Both the position numbers and the translations under genes were made by a program. Below the pieces are notes generated by a model. That model searched no databases. It was not told where the DNA came from and was given only the letters and a program-made list of their open reading frames with translations. Positions 43,401 through 51,756 of a stretch of 64,000 nt of DNA are shown here, one piece after another. The stretch is from NCBI RefSeq assembly GCF_014645195.1, contig NZ_BMLK01000005.1, positions 186,001-250,000 of the forward strand, in the 5' to 3' direction. The DNA is from Novosphingobium indicum (GTDB lineage: Bacteria > Pseudomonadota > Alphaproteobacteria > Sphingomonadales > Sphingomonadaceae). How positions within the stretch are numbered: position 1 is the first letter of the stretch; each line of letters starts with the position of its first letter.

Positions 43401-43496
43401 CAGCGCCTTGAATCCGCCCGAGCCGGTCCAGGCAGCGATCGCGTTGAAGGTGTTGACGAGATACTCGCCGCCCCCGACGGTGAAGACCTCGAGCAT
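40479..43496 (-). CDS. traG: Mating-pair stabilisation / T4SS protein TraG, with C-terminal M15-like peptidase-type domain (1005 aa)
   Basis: The N-terminal 450 residues are TraG-N, with several membrane helices and the start MLEVFTVGGGEYLVNTFNAI. The middle is Ser/Gly/Thr-rich. The last 70 residues carry an arrangement like a zinc D-Ala-D-Ala peptidase/M15: HYANRALDF (His949, Asp956) and DHLHV (His997, His999). TraG stabilises mating pairs and in F also mediates entry exclusion with TraS. It is the last gene of the tra operon, 15 nt after traH. Confidence 0.92.
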   Translation of the reverse strand: MLEVFTVGGGEYLVNTFNAIAAWTGSGGFKALIRVCMVMGLIYALLITAMDLDWRAWFRWFVQSTLIYLVLMVPTVTVKVTDRINPGLAPATVANVPIGLGVMASFTSQVSDYLTRTAETVFVMPAALNYSTGGFVYGARLWDKVRGFEIRDPIFKANLDGYLKQCAYYDILLGTKSLRLLSESNDLWADLGVNAATNRGMKFLTDTGGGAVDIEGRTCAEAWVLLDAQWDGAINAYALPFAHSMYPKLTQAAAGARLAADVPVVAQLLTGTAMTRNQFFKQKSMVDAFEAAQLDFGNADADAFALQRADAQTRNAMTTAAEQGLIWIPVLGVVLTLVFYALFPVVFPLLLFPRTGIATLKGYFAGFFYLAAWGPLYVLIHMFIMDRLASQTVASTAGGVSLVTWAGIDAVNQDVATMAGFLMMSVPVLALMVMRGTLSVAHNMGALLSPAQGAADAAALERTTGNYAFGDVSYGNLNAENRQMAQWNLAPNLMAGAPQASLRGEDGRMYRTYGDAHTVIDASGAISQLPFKATMTRGYASDLRNQGQWYLNEADRIENGTSTTWSSSRGRFGSEVTASSQVTGSRSESGSRASDTHNVGGNVLIEGSSGKSTREVTNDDLILRQGNSRSSSDFANRVFGSSVSLTGTGTIGTPMQDAAGSGLAASLSAAMSGRKETGDSASAGTERSATNQVTRGTDKSEDVGSRVVISGNAGDVQSSGTYSQDSDYSDASQSRTSSGGTDWRVAEAEERRAAAARYREIGGRMMSEASYAESHGFQVSSDMSNLIQERYETLQREHPEWHLPDISNPRLDYRDIARRDQAISFIMDDLMSDLRSRRIDELADVAKIAGQGSLGSAADLGTPAGVPLPTGSLSESRLITQEFAGPVDGATIARELGLGIKRGARLDRMDGSLVPAMSAAAEEARALGLPRPVVTSGNDSSQHVSGSAHYANRALDFRGNNISDQQGEQWAARVRERLGPSYAVNFERFPDNPARDHLHVARRSN

Positions 43497-43511
43497 CGCC
43501 CTCGCCCGCCC

Positions 43512-44951
43512 CTACTGGACCTGCTGGTTGAGCGTGCGCGAGAATCTGAGCGCCGCCGACATCTGCGGTGAGAGCTGCGAGCGCAGGGTCTTTTCCATCA
43601 TCTGCGTGCGCTGGATGAGGGCGAAGGTCTGGTCGAACCGTTGCGATGTGCGCGCCGAGAGTCCGAGGAAATTCCGGCGGGTTTCGTAAAGCCCCTCGCG
43701 CCACTCGCGCAAGCTGTCGGCATCCGCCCCGTTGAAGTCCGAGCGCGCGTTCACCGCCATGTCGATGAAGCGCATGGTCATGGTGGTGACAAGGTCGATC
43801 GCGACGATTTCGGAGAGATCGTTGATCTCCTGCGCGGAGATGCCGAACTCGGCTGCCGCGCTGACGGTGACGATCTTGTAGACCGGCACGCTTGCCATGC
43901 CGAGCAGCTGCACCTCGGCAGGGGTCAACGAAGCGCCCGGATCGCGCACCTTCAAGGCCATCGATTCGATCAGCGTACGGACCCTGGCTTTCAGCGCCGC
44001 ATTGGGTCCGATCACCAACGCGGTCTCGGCCGGGTTCATGCATTTGGTGGTGTCCGACCCGCACGACCAGACCTTGTGCGGCGCGGCCGAAGTGCCATCG
44101 AGCATGGCGCTGATGAGTGCAGAATCCGCCGGGCCGATAAACTGGACGCGCGGCTTGCCGCCGCTGCCTGCCGGATCGTAGATCACGGTGCCGACCAGCG
44201 TCATCACGAATTCGCGGAACTGGGTGTCGAATCCGCCGTATTTCTTGCCCAGGGCCTCCCAGGTGTAGTTGTTGGGCATGCCGGCCTGTTCCTGCATGTC
44301 GGGATCGGAATTGCCGGCCTTCAAGGCCTCGCGCTGGCCGCCATTGTTACACTGTTGGCGCGCTCTCGCCCAGTCGGCGACCGCGCCCTGGCTGTTCGCG
44401 ATTGCCTCGCAGATCACCGAGGATGCGGTGTCGGTCTTGGGCCAGAGCCCGCCGACCAGCGCCTGCGCGGTTTCGCAGGACGAAATGTTCATCTGGTTCA
44501 TCTGCTGCACTTTCTGCGCGAGCTCATCCATGACCTTGCCAATCTCGGGCGAGATCGTGTCGATCGCGAGCTTGAAGGCGAAGCCCAGCGCATTGTTGGC
44601 GGTGGCTTTCAGCATCGCGACGAGTTCGGCGGTGTTGATGAACGAGAACGATCCGGCGAAGAGGTCGATGCCCCCGCACCCGGCGCGTGCATGGGGCAGC
44701 TGGATATTGAAGGGCTGGATGTTCTTTTGCGGAAAGCGCGCCCACATCGCCCCTCCCGAATAATAACCCGCCGACTGGCCCTGGTAGGCCGAAGGGCCGG
44801 TCACATTGGCCTGTGCGCCCATTTCGGTCATGAAGCTTTGCATCTCGCTTTCGACCCCGGCGGATGCGGGAACGGGGGCTGTCAGCACGATTGATGCGGA
44901 GAGCACGACCGCGATGGCGCGGCGCGAGGCATGAAACAGCCGCGCGCGCAT
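43512..44951 (-). CDS. traH: F-type conjugative pilus assembly protein TraH (479 aa)
   Basis: A signal peptide (RRAIAVVLSASIVLTAPVPASA) is followed by TraH features such as the cysteine pair in RARQQCNNGG/WSCGSDTTKC and the helical C-terminus ending in FSRTLNQQVQ. Length is similar to F TraH (458). It is a periplasmic/outer-membrane pilus assembly factor. The true start is ATG 44951, overlapping the traF stop (TGATG); a longer same-frame ORF upstream is an artefact. Confidence 0.92.
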   Translation of the reverse strand: MRARLFHASRRAIAVVLSASIVLTAPVPASAGVESEMQSFMTEMGAQANVTGPSAYQGQSAGYYSGGAMWARFPQKNIQPFNIQLPHARAGCGGIDLFAGSFSFINTAELVAMLKATANNALGFAFKLAIDTISPEIGKVMDELAQKVQQMNQMNISSCETAQALVGGLWPKTDTASSVICEAIANSQGAVADWARARQQCNNGGQREALKAGNSDPDMQEQAGMPNNYTWEALGKKYGGFDTQFREFVMTLVGTVIYDPAGSGGKPRVQFIGPADSALISAMLDGTSAAPHKVWSCGSDTTKCMNPAETALVIGPNAALKARVRTLIESMALKVRDPGASLTPAEVQLLGMASVPVYKIVTVSAAAEFGISAQEINDLSEIVAIDLVTTMTMRFIDMAVNARSDFNGADADSLREWREGLYETRRNFLGLSARTSQRFDQTFALIQRTQMMEKTLRSQLSPQMSAALRFSRTLNQQVQ

Positions 44952-45778
44952 CAGTAGTCGCTCCCGGGCTGGACCTGGGTGAGCTGGAACACCCGGTCCA
45001 TGATCTCGTCTTGGCTGAGGATGCCGTAGCCGATCGGCATGGGCTGCTTTGTCACGCTGTCGAAGAGCACCAGCGCCGGCACCTGGCGGTCGGCACCGAG
45101 ACCGAGCCGCTCGTATTGCCCCGCATCGACGACATATTCTGGAAAGCTCGCCGAGGGTCCGCCGTCCATCGAGACCGCGAGCACGGCCAGCCCGAACTTG
45201 TCGCTCACCGATTTGAGGATCGGTCCGAAGATCTCGCAGGCCCCGCAGCTCGAGGCAAAGAAATAGAACACGCCGTAGCGCTGCGAGAGCCGGGACATGG
45301 CAAGATCGCGGTCGGTCTTGCGCTGATCGATCCATGCCCGCTTACCCAGGGTCGAGACCGGGCGCTGGAGCGTGTAGTCGAGGCCCGGATCCTGCCAGAG
45401 CGCGCGCTGCCAGACATCGGCGAATAGCGAGGATCGGTCGAGTTGTTCGCGCTGGAAGCGCACGTAAGCGGTCACATTTTCCGGGGTGGGCTCGAGAATC
45501 GCGCGCGCCTTCAGTTCCTCAAGCGCAGTGGAGATTGCCGCCAGGCGCTCGCGTGCCGGGACCTGCGCGGCAGTCTCGGGGCTACCGGGCTCGGGCCGTG
45601 GGTCTTCGCAATAGAACCATGTGCCAAGCTTGCGCTCCTTGCAGTAGAAGCTGTCCTCGGCCTGCTCGACCTCGATGCCGTCGCCGCTGGCCGCGCGTGC
45701 GCCACCTGGAGCGAGGAGATTGAGAGCGAGGCTCGCGGCAAAGCCGGCGGCGATGGGGATGGCCTTGGCGTGGATCAC
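44951..45778 (-). CDS. traF: F-type pilus assembly protein TraF, thioredoxin-like (275 aa)
   Basis: A secretion signal (AIPIAAGFAASLALNLLA) is followed by a thioredoxin-like fold with C178-G-A-C181 in FFASSCGACEIF, unlike F TraF, which lacks a CxxC; here the active site appears intact. It supports disulfide formation or folding during pilus assembly. The GTG at 45778 is chosen because it yields a proper signal peptide and has AGGA upstream; the longer frame to 46156 is antisense noise. Confidence 0.85.
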   Translation of the reverse strand: MIHAKAIPIAAGFAASLALNLLAPGGARAASGDGIEVEQAEDSFYCKERKLGTWFYCEDPRPEPGSPETAAQVPARERLAAISTALEELKARAILEPTPENVTAYVRFQREQLDRSSLFADVWQRALWQDPGLDYTLQRPVSTLGKRAWIDQRKTDRDLAMSRLSQRYGVFYFFASSCGACEIFGPILKSVSDKFGLAVLAVSMDGGPSASFPEYVVDAGQYERLGLGADRQVPALVLFDSVTKQPMPIGYGILSQDEIMDRVFQLTQVQPGSDY

Positions 45779-45803
45779 GATCGGTTCCTGACCTTCTGGG
45801 GGC

Positions 45804-47939
45804 TCATGGCTGGTGGCTTTCGTAATAGGCTTCGATCCGGCGCTGGATTTCGACGAGCGTGGCGGCCTCGTCGGGAAGCTTCGCGGCCTCGACGAATTCG
45901 GCATAGACTTCGGAAAAATCCATGACCGAGAGGTCGAGCCGCTGGAACTCGAACACAGTAAAGCCTTCGCAAGTCTCGGTCTTGGGTTTGCCCCAGGGCT
46001 TGCCAAGCTGGGGGCGGCCCTGTTCCTGGAGGATGCGGCTGATCTTCGAAGCGAAGCAGCAGTAGACCTCCTTCCTGGTCTTGCAGATGCCGAGGAAACT
46101 CGAGGAGCAATAGGTCCCGACCTTGTGGCACAGGCCTGCATCGTCCTTCTGGTCAAGCAGGACTTCGGACGGGCTGCACAGGAGCGGCGTGAGGAGCGGT
46201 ACGCCGCGTCCCGAGCAGCAGTTCGAAAGCCCGAAGAGCTTGTGCGAACAGGTCTCGCGCGTGCCGCGAAACAGCGTCAGCGTCGCCTCGTCGAATTCGG
46301 CATTGGCCTGGCCGAGCGCATTCAAGGCCACAACCGCGTCCTTGAACTCGTCAGAGGCCTCGCGCTCGATCGTCTCGCACTCGCCATTGATGCAATAGAC
46401 ATCGCCGCCGCAGATGTACTGCGCGGGCTCGGGAGTGCTTCCGGGAATCGGGCAGGAATAGATCCGCTCGGTCACGCCGCACGATCCGTTCGCAGCGGGC
46501 GAATCGTCGAGGCAGGTTTCGCGCGCGAGCGAGCACGAGGCATTGGCCTCGAGGCTGGCGCAGTCGTTGCCGCCCCCGACAATTCGTTGGCACAGATATG
46601 GGCGGCTCTTCTGCCAGCAGGGGCGCGTGACAGGCACGCCCGCTACCGTGCGGGTCTCGTTGGGCGCGGTGCAGATTTCGTTCTGGAGCGTGCAGGCGAC
46701 CGGATCGTCGGGACAGCCCGAAGTGCTCCAGCTTTCGGTGAACCACTTCGAGACCGAGACTTCCGGCGTAAACCCGGCGAGCGTTGTGCTGCACGACCAG
46801 ACTTCCTCGGGCGCGGCGGGCTCGATGCAGGTCAGATATCCGCCGCTCAGCGGATCGCCGACAAAATCCCAGGTCTTGCAGAGACTCCGCTCGGTAAGCC
46901 CTGCACTGCTTGGCGTGGTGCGGGTGCAGGCAGGCTCCGAGCCAATCGACCCGCATTGCTGGAGCCCGGTTACATAGTCGAGCGGAAAGCCGGTGACCGG
47001 ATCATAGGTGAGTGCGGCGCTCAGCCCGTCACTGTTGCAGCGGTAGATATTGCTCACGACTTCGAAGGCGCCGGGCGGCGGCGGCGCCGGAACGGTGCCC
47101 AGCAGGTAGATATTGGGATCGGCAACCGCGCTGCTGCAATCGTAATAGTCAATGGTGATGCCGTAATCGGGGATGGGATAGCTTGCGGTGCGCCGGCACT
47201 GGCCATTGCCGGCAAGCGCGGAGCAGCCATCGAAGCCTGCCGAAATCGCGCAAAGATACTGGTAGGTGAGCGCGCTCCACTCGGTAACGACAAGATTGCT
47301 GGTGCAGCTTTTGGTCTCCTCGATGACCTGCGAGCCGACATGGCAGGTCCATTCGGCGCTGTTGGGCGTGCCCGGCCCGGGCGGCAGCGGCGTGCAATCA
47401 CCGGTCGAGCCATCGGCGCCCACTCCATCGAGATAGGCGTCGGGACTTGCTTCGATCGCAGTCGCACGCGCCATGTCGTCGCGGGTGACATTGACCGTTG
47501 GGCGCGATGTCGAATTTGCCGTGCGGTAGGCCTCGCTGCTATAGCCTTCCGCGGCGCCTGCTGCATACATCTCGCCGGGATTGTCGTAGTACTGGGTGAG
47601 CCCGGGATAGGTGGCCTCGTAGCCCGGCACTTGCGCTGCCGCATCTGCCGCCTGCGTCAGGTTCTGATAGGTCTCGCGCAGCGCGCTCCCCGCGGCGCGG
47701 GCTTCGGCTTTCGCTTGTTCCGGCGTCATCGAATCCGGTGCGGGAGGAGGTGGTGGCAAGGATTGTGGTAGCGGCGTCTCGCCGGCGGCGGGAAGCACCG
47801 GCAGCTCCTCGATCAGATCGTCGGGTGGCGGGATATAGACCTGGGCTTGCGCGGCTGTGGCGGCGAAGAGCAGGCAGGACAGCAACAGGCTCGCGATCAG
47901 CGGCCTTGATCGACCAGATGCTCGTGCGAGGGGCGCCAT
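45804..47939 (-). CDS. traN: Mating-pair stabilisation protein TraN, cysteine-rich (711 aa)
   Basis: A signal peptide (RPLIASLLLSCLLFAATAAQA) is followed by dozens of cysteines in repeat-like blocks (CTRTTPSSAG, CNSDG, CSLARETC, CCSGRG), as in TraN, an outer-membrane adhesin contacting the recipient. At 711 aa it is longer than F TraN (602), mainly because of a Pro-rich N-terminal part. Its ATG 47939 is 1 nt after the trbC stop. Confidence 0.9.
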   Translation of the reverse strand: MAPLARASGRSRPLIASLLLSCLLFAATAAQAQVYIPPPDDLIEELPVLPAAGETPLPQSLPPPPPAPDSMTPEQAKAEARAAGSALRETYQNLTQAADAAAQVPGYEATYPGLTQYYDNPGEMYAAGAAEGYSSEAYRTANSTSRPTVNVTRDDMARATAIEASPDAYLDGVGADGSTGDCTPLPPGPGTPNSAEWTCHVGSQVIEETKSCTSNLVVTEWSALTYQYLCAISAGFDGCSALAGNGQCRRTASYPIPDYGITIDYYDCSSAVADPNIYLLGTVPAPPPPGAFEVVSNIYRCNSDGLSAALTYDPVTGFPLDYVTGLQQCGSIGSEPACTRTTPSSAGLTERSLCKTWDFVGDPLSGGYLTCIEPAAPEEVWSCSTTLAGFTPEVSVSKWFTESWSTSGCPDDPVACTLQNEICTAPNETRTVAGVPVTRPCWQKSRPYLCQRIVGGGNDCASLEANASCSLARETCLDDSPAANGSCGVTERIYSCPIPGSTPEPAQYICGGDVYCINGECETIEREASDEFKDAVVALNALGQANAEFDEATLTLFRGTRETCSHKLFGLSNCCSGRGVPLLTPLLCSPSEVLLDQKDDAGLCHKVGTYCSSSFLGICKTRKEVYCCFASKISRILQEQGRPQLGKPWGKPKTETCEGFTVFEFQRLDLSVMDFSEVYAEFVEAAKLPDEAATLVEIQRRIEAYYESHQP

Positions 47940-47940
47940 G

Positions 47941-48741
47941 TCACCTCGCCTTGCGCAGGTTGGCAAGCGCGACATGCGCTACTCCGGCGCCGGGGCCGCG
48001 CGCTTCGGCAAAACGCTCGAGCGCGTATTCGACGCTGACATTGCCGCTCATGCGGTCGTGTTCGGGAACGACAGATGTGCAATCGAACCCGTCGCACAGC
48101 TCATAGGCGCGGCTTGCCACGACGAAGGTCGGTGCGGCGTGGACGGAAAATGCCCGAAACAGGCGCGGGTCGATGGCGATATGGGCTTCCTGGCGCTCGT
48201 CGGTGACGACGCGCCTAAGCCCCTCGGCGAACGCCCGCGTGCTGCCTTTCGGAAATCCGCGAAAGACCACCACGCCGCTGGCCGCGCTGGTGTCCGCAAT
48301 CAGGCGCGAGAGCGAGGCTTCGGGCATCGAGAGGCTGGCAAAGGCCACGAATAGTGGTCCCTCCCCCATCGGTGCTGAAGCATTGGCGGCAGCGCCCTCG
48401 AGGATCGCGTCGAAATCGACCGGACCGTCGGGTCCCCTGGGCAGGCTGGCCGGATCGATGCCCCGCATCGCGGCCAAGACCTCATCGCGCAACTCTTCGG
48501 TTTCGCGCGCATGTGGCAATTCGCGTCCTGCAAGGACATCGACGAAGTCCTGCGCCTCGCTGGCCTGCCCCCCGGCGCGTGCCTTGATCGCGTCGAGATC
48601 GAGGCCATCGACAGTCTGGGCGACGCTTTGTGCGGCGGTCTGGGTCAGCCCCGCCGAGATCCCGGCGAGCGCCAGAAATGTGGCGGCAGCGATAATCCGC
48701 GGCGATCGGAATAGGCCGATAGAGAGGCGTAACCTGTTCAT
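47941..48741 (-). CDS. trbC: F-type pilin assembly protein TrbC (266 aa)
   Basis: Signal/membrane N-terminus (IIAAATFLALAGISAGL), then a TrbC-F domain: GPLFVAFASLSMPEASLSRL, VVVFRGFPKGSTRAFAEGL and AHIAIDPRLFRAFSVHAAP. It is periplasmic and required for F pilin processing and pilus assembly. The true start is ATG 48741, overlapping the traU stop by 4 nt. Confidence 0.88.
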   Translation of the reverse strand: MNRLRLSIGLFRSPRIIAAATFLALAGISAGLTQTAAQSVAQTVDGLDLDAIKARAGGQASEAQDFVDVLAGRELPHARETEELRDEVLAAMRGIDPASLPRGPDGPVDFDAILEGAAANASAPMGEGPLFVAFASLSMPEASLSRLIADTSAASGVVVFRGFPKGSTRAFAEGLRRVVTDERQEAHIAIDPRLFRAFSVHAAPTFVVASRAYELCDGFDCTSVVPEHDRMSGNVSVEYALERFAEARGPGAGVAHVALANLRKAR

Positions 48742-49754
48742 AAAGCGCAGCAATTTCGCTTCCTCCACACAAGGTAGCCAAAATCCTCGCCCTTGACCGG
48801 GAAGGACTTGCCCGTGTGGGGAATGATCGTGGTCGCCCCGATCGGCGCGCAGGCGTAGCGGCCTTTGACGGTCGGGATCGGGTTTGTCATTTGCAGCCGG
48901 TACTGCTGCTTCCTCATCACCGGCATCAGGTACTTGTGACACAGGGCCTTCGAGCCCATCGTCCCCCAGGCAAGCGCTTCGCGGTGCATCTTGTAGAGCA
49001 TGCGTTCCGCCACGAGCCGCGAGGCCTGGACCGGCGTGACATGGGCCGCGACATGGCCGTTCAAGGGGTACATTCCCCCGTTGCAACCCGCGCACCAGAA
49101 CATCTGGTCAATCGGCAGCTTGGCGGTCGCGGCGACACAGTCCGCGGCGCAAGCAGCGGTGGCGATGGGATTGGCGAACAGCGCGACTTCGGGATTGATG
49201 ATCGAGGTGAGCGCGGAATCCTGCCAGAGCGGATCGAGCTCGGTCACATAGGCCACATCGAACGTCGTCTGCTCGAAGCAGAGGAAATCGGTCAGGATCT
49301 CCATCCAGTAAAGCAGCGGATAGACGTAGTAGTGGGCCTGCCACTGCGAGGAGTTCTGCGTCTTGCCGCCGACCTGGCTGCGACCCTGGACATGGCCGTT
49401 GCCGATATCGAAGCCGGGGTTGAGCCGGATCCCGCCAAGGTTGGGAAAGCACCAGGACTTGTTGGTGACATCGACAAGCCGCACCGGCTCCCAGAATCCC
49501 ACCGAGATGCCGATGCGCGGGATCGGCGAACCGCAGGCGCACAAGGGGAACGAGGGATTCTTCGGATCGGGCCGCGAACCTTTCCAGATGGCAAGCCCGC
49601 CGATCGAGAGCGGAAACAGGCACGACCAGCACACGTCGGTGATCGGATTGACGAACTTGCCATGGCAGGTGACCGAGGCGCGGGCGGGTGAGGCGCTGAG
49701 ACCCATCAGCGCGAGCGTGGCAAGCGCCGCCAGTATCAGGCGCGGCAGCCGCAT
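48738..49754 (-). CDS. traU: Conjugative pilus assembly protein TraU (338 aa)
   Basis: A signal peptide (LILAALATLALMGLSASPARA) is followed by the TraU pattern of many cysteines: CHGKFVNPITDVCWSCLFP, CACGSPIPRIG, FLCFEQT, CAGCNGG and a terminal RKRNCCAL. Length is like F TraU (330). It acts in DNA transfer more than pilus formation. ATG 49754 overlaps the preceding stop (TGATG). Confidence 0.95.
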   Translation of the reverse strand: MRLPRLILAALATLALMGLSASPARASVTCHGKFVNPITDVCWSCLFPLSIGGLAIWKGSRPDPKNPSFPLCACGSPIPRIGISVGFWEPVRLVDVTNKSWCFPNLGGIRLNPGFDIGNGHVQGRSQVGGKTQNSSQWQAHYYVYPLLYWMEILTDFLCFEQTTFDVAYVTELDPLWQDSALTSIINPEVALFANPIATAACAADCVAATAKLPIDQMFWCAGCNGGMYPLNGHVAAHVTPVQASRLVAERMLYKMHREALAWGTMGSKALCHKYLMPVMRKQQYRLQMTNPIPTVKGRYACAPIGATTIIPHTGKSFPVKGEDFGYLVWRKRNCCAL

Positions 49755-50032
49755 CACGCCTCACATTCCTGGTTCTTGGCCTGGTTCCAGGCGGCATCGG
49801 CATTCGTTTTGGCGCGCCAGTAGATGAGTCCCATGACGGGCATGGCGATAAGGAGCAGAAGCGCCGGCAATGCGCCTAACGGGCCGACGAAGCCGACGAT
49901 TGCTGGGTTGAGGACAACTGCGAGCAGGAGAGCAACGCACAGCAAGACCCATGCATGACGCAGGCGCCTCAACCTCGAGGTCTCCGGGGCGGCCATCGGC
50001 GTGGCCAGGAAAGCGAGCAGCGGATGGATCAT
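49754..50032 (-). CDS. Small two-TM protein in the tra operon (92 aa)
   Basis: Two hydrophobic helices (about 30-50 and 52-71) flanked by charged ends. It overlaps traW (ATGA) and traU (TGATG), so it is firmly within the operon. No F counterpart recognised; an inner-membrane accessory is likely. Confidence 0.65.
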   Translation of the reverse strand: MIHPLLAFLATPMAAPETSRLRRLRHAWVLLCVALLLAVVLNPAIVGFVGPLGALPALLLLIAMPVMGLIYWRAKTNADAAWNQAKNQECEA

Positions 50033-50685
50033 GAGGTCCCGCCTTTCGGCCCGAGCGGGACTTCGGTGATCCGGAGCGCCTTGCCTGCCGATGTGACGAC
50101 GGCAGGCGTGTGGCGAATGCCGAAGCGCGCGGTCAGCCGGCCGCCCTGGTCGAACCAGAAGCGGCGCTGGTGCGGCTTCATCGCATCAAAGGGCGAGCCA
50201 GTGACGAAGATGATTTTGGCCCCTTCGGCGCTGTGGCTGCGCACGGCCCAGTCGACTTGCGTCTGGTCCGTTCCGTCAACGAAGATCAGGTCCTGTCCGA
50301 GCGCGACATGGTCGAGCGGATTGACCCGCGTGCCGCGCGCAGCGATCAAATTGTTCTTGTCGTCGCGAATGTCGGCTTCGAGCACGATCGAGGGGTCGAA
50401 CAGCCATTGCCGCCGCTCGCTCGCGGCCGATAGCCCCGCGACCGGCCTCGGGCGACGCACGCTCAGGGTCGCCTGCTCCTGCATCCGGCGTTGCAGGCCT
50501 GCGATCTCGCCCGAGGCCTCGAGTGTCCTGAGCCTCGCTTCGATGGCAGTGAGGAGGTCCTCCTCGATGATCGGGAAAGTTTGCCCCATCTGCCCATGAT
50601 CCGCGGCCTGCACCAAGGACACCACGGGCCATCCTGCCGACAAAGCAAGGCCGAGAGAAAGCGCAAGGCGACGACGCGGGCTCAC
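50029..50685 (-). CDS. traW: Conjugative pilus assembly protein TraW (218 aa)
   Basis: A signal peptide (RRLALSLGLALSAGWPVVSLVQA) is followed by TraW features: GQTFPIIEEDLL near the N-terminus, RQWLFDPSIVLEADIRD, GTRVNPLDHVAL and a C-terminal ARFGIRHTPAVV. Length matches F TraW (210). It is periplasmic and works with TrbC and TraU. The start is GTG 50685, overlapping the peptidase stop (GTGA). Confidence 0.92.
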   Translation of the reverse strand: MSPRRRLALSLGLALSAGWPVVSLVQAADHGQMGQTFPIIEEDLLTAIEARLRTLEASGEIAGLQRRMQEQATLSVRRPRPVAGLSAASERRQWLFDPSIVLEADIRDDKNNLIAARGTRVNPLDHVALGQDLIFVDGTDQTQVDWAVRSHSAEGAKIIFVTGSPFDAMKPHQRRFWFDQGGRLTARFGIRHTPAVVTSAGKALRITEVPLGPKGGTS

Positions 50686-51200
50686 AGCACCGAGTCTCCG
50701 GTGCCGACGATTCTGTTCCGGCAGACAAAGCCGATATCGGCATAGCGGCTGTCGAAGCCGTCGGCATGCGCCGTGCCGAGGTAGTAGCAATGCTCGGGGA
50801 TACGCCCGAGAGGCCCGGGATCCAGCGTTTCGCCGCGTTTGCTGAAAGCCTTGAGCCTTGCGACCTCGCGCCCCTTGATCCGCACGATGGGCCCGTCGCG
50901 CGTGACGATGTCGCCTGGCATGCCGAGCACGCGTTTGGCGAAAGGCGCGGGCACTTTCCCGAAATGCGCGACGATGAGCGGCGTTCTCGGCGGATTGAAC
51001 ACCACGAAATCGCCACGCGCGGGAACGCGTTTCCGGTCGATCCAGAACGCCCAGTTGGGGAGCGATTGGCTCGTATTGATGAGCAGCGCATGATCGTCGC
51101 GCCAGGCGGCGAGCGCAGAGCCGCCCGCAAGGCACAGGCTGAGGCCTCCGATCGCCAGCCAGCGCCGGGCATGGCGCGAGGGTTCACTGGGCGGGGCCAT
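50682..51200 (-). CDS. S26-family signal peptidase, TraF-plasmid type (172 aa)
   Basis: One TM helix (about 14-32) then the S26 motif NTSQSLPNWAFWI with Ser46 as nucleophile and FAKRVLGMPGD with general base Lys89, followed by DSRYADIG. It is the RP4-TraF-like conjugation peptidase that likely processes pilin or other exported Tra proteins. It overlaps traW by 4 nt and trbI by 17 nt. This is not homologous to F TraF, despite the shared name. Confidence 0.88.
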   Translation of the reverse strand: MAPPSEPSRHARRWLAIGGLSLCLAGGSALAAWRDDHALLINTSQSLPNWAFWIDRKRVPARGDFVVFNPPRTPLIVAHFGKVPAPFAKRVLGMPGDIVTRDGPIVRIKGREVARLKAFSKRGETLDPGPLGRIPEHCYYLGTAHADGFDSRYADIGFVCRNRIVGTGDSVL

Positions 51201-51756
51201 TGCCTGCCCCTCCCGTAGCACCCAGGCCTGGCTCTCCGGCGGGCGCGGCCATGGCGGCGCGCATCGCGCCCAGGACATCGCCTGCATCGGCCGCGGCGGG
51301 CTGCGGCATCCGGACTTTGGCGTAAATTTCGCGGCGCAACTCGGCGGTGATGTCGGGAACCTCGCCGGCGAGCACTGCTTCGCCTACCAGCACGATCTGC
51401 CCTGAGCGGCCCCGCGTCTTCAGGTTGCGCTCGATCTCGGCCATGAACGCCCGGGTCTCCGCCGTCACCTGTTCGGGCGGGGTCGCCGAGCGTGCCTGGG
51501 CCTGGACATATTCGCCGACGATATTGGAAAGCTGCACCTTGGCGATCGGCGGCACGCCGACATCGGCGAGAACTTCCTTCGTCACCCAGGCGCCCCACAG
51601 GCCTGCCATAACCAGCGCGCTCACGAGTGCGACCGGGAGCAGTCCGAGTTTGCGCGGTGCACGAAGCTTGGGTTTGCGTGTCTGCACGTCGCCAACGACT
51701 TCCGGCATGTCGTCGAACAGCGGCCCGTTACCGGCCGGCAGCGCGTTCCTGGCCAT
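51184..51756 (-). CDS. trbI: F-type conjugation protein TrbI (190 aa)
   Basis: Single TM (LGLLPVALVSALVMAGLWG) followed by a periplasmic domain with IAKVQLSNIVGEYVQ and a helix rich in Arg, ending in an Ala/Gly/Pro tail. It matches type-F TrbI, which modulates pilus extension and retraction; it is longer than F TrbI (128 aa). The true start is ATG 51756. Confidence 0.72.
   Translation of the reverse strand: MARNALPAGNGPLFDDMPEVVGDVQTRKPKLRAPRKLGLLPVALVSALVMAGLWGAWVTKEVLADVGVPPIAKVQLSNIVGEYVQAQARSATPPEQVTAETRAFMAEIERNLKTRGRSGQIVLVGEAVLAGEVPDITAELRREIYAKVRMPQPAAADAGDVLGAMRAAMAAPAGEPGLGATGGAGNGPAQ

Noticed and set aside
41706..43571. 621-codon plus-strand ORF antisense to traG
   Set aside because: Composition artefact of high-GC DNA: rich in Arg/Glu/Gly/His, no ribosome site and no recognisable domain, while the opposite strand is clearly traG.
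43512..46156. Extended frames of traH (to 45335) and traF (to 46156)
   Set aside because: The extensions overlap the upstream tra gene antisense-frame style; internal starts give proper signal peptides and stop-start overlaps.
45813..47771. 652-codon plus-strand ORF antisense to traN
   Set aside because: Mirror of the Cys-rich traN codons, no family features.
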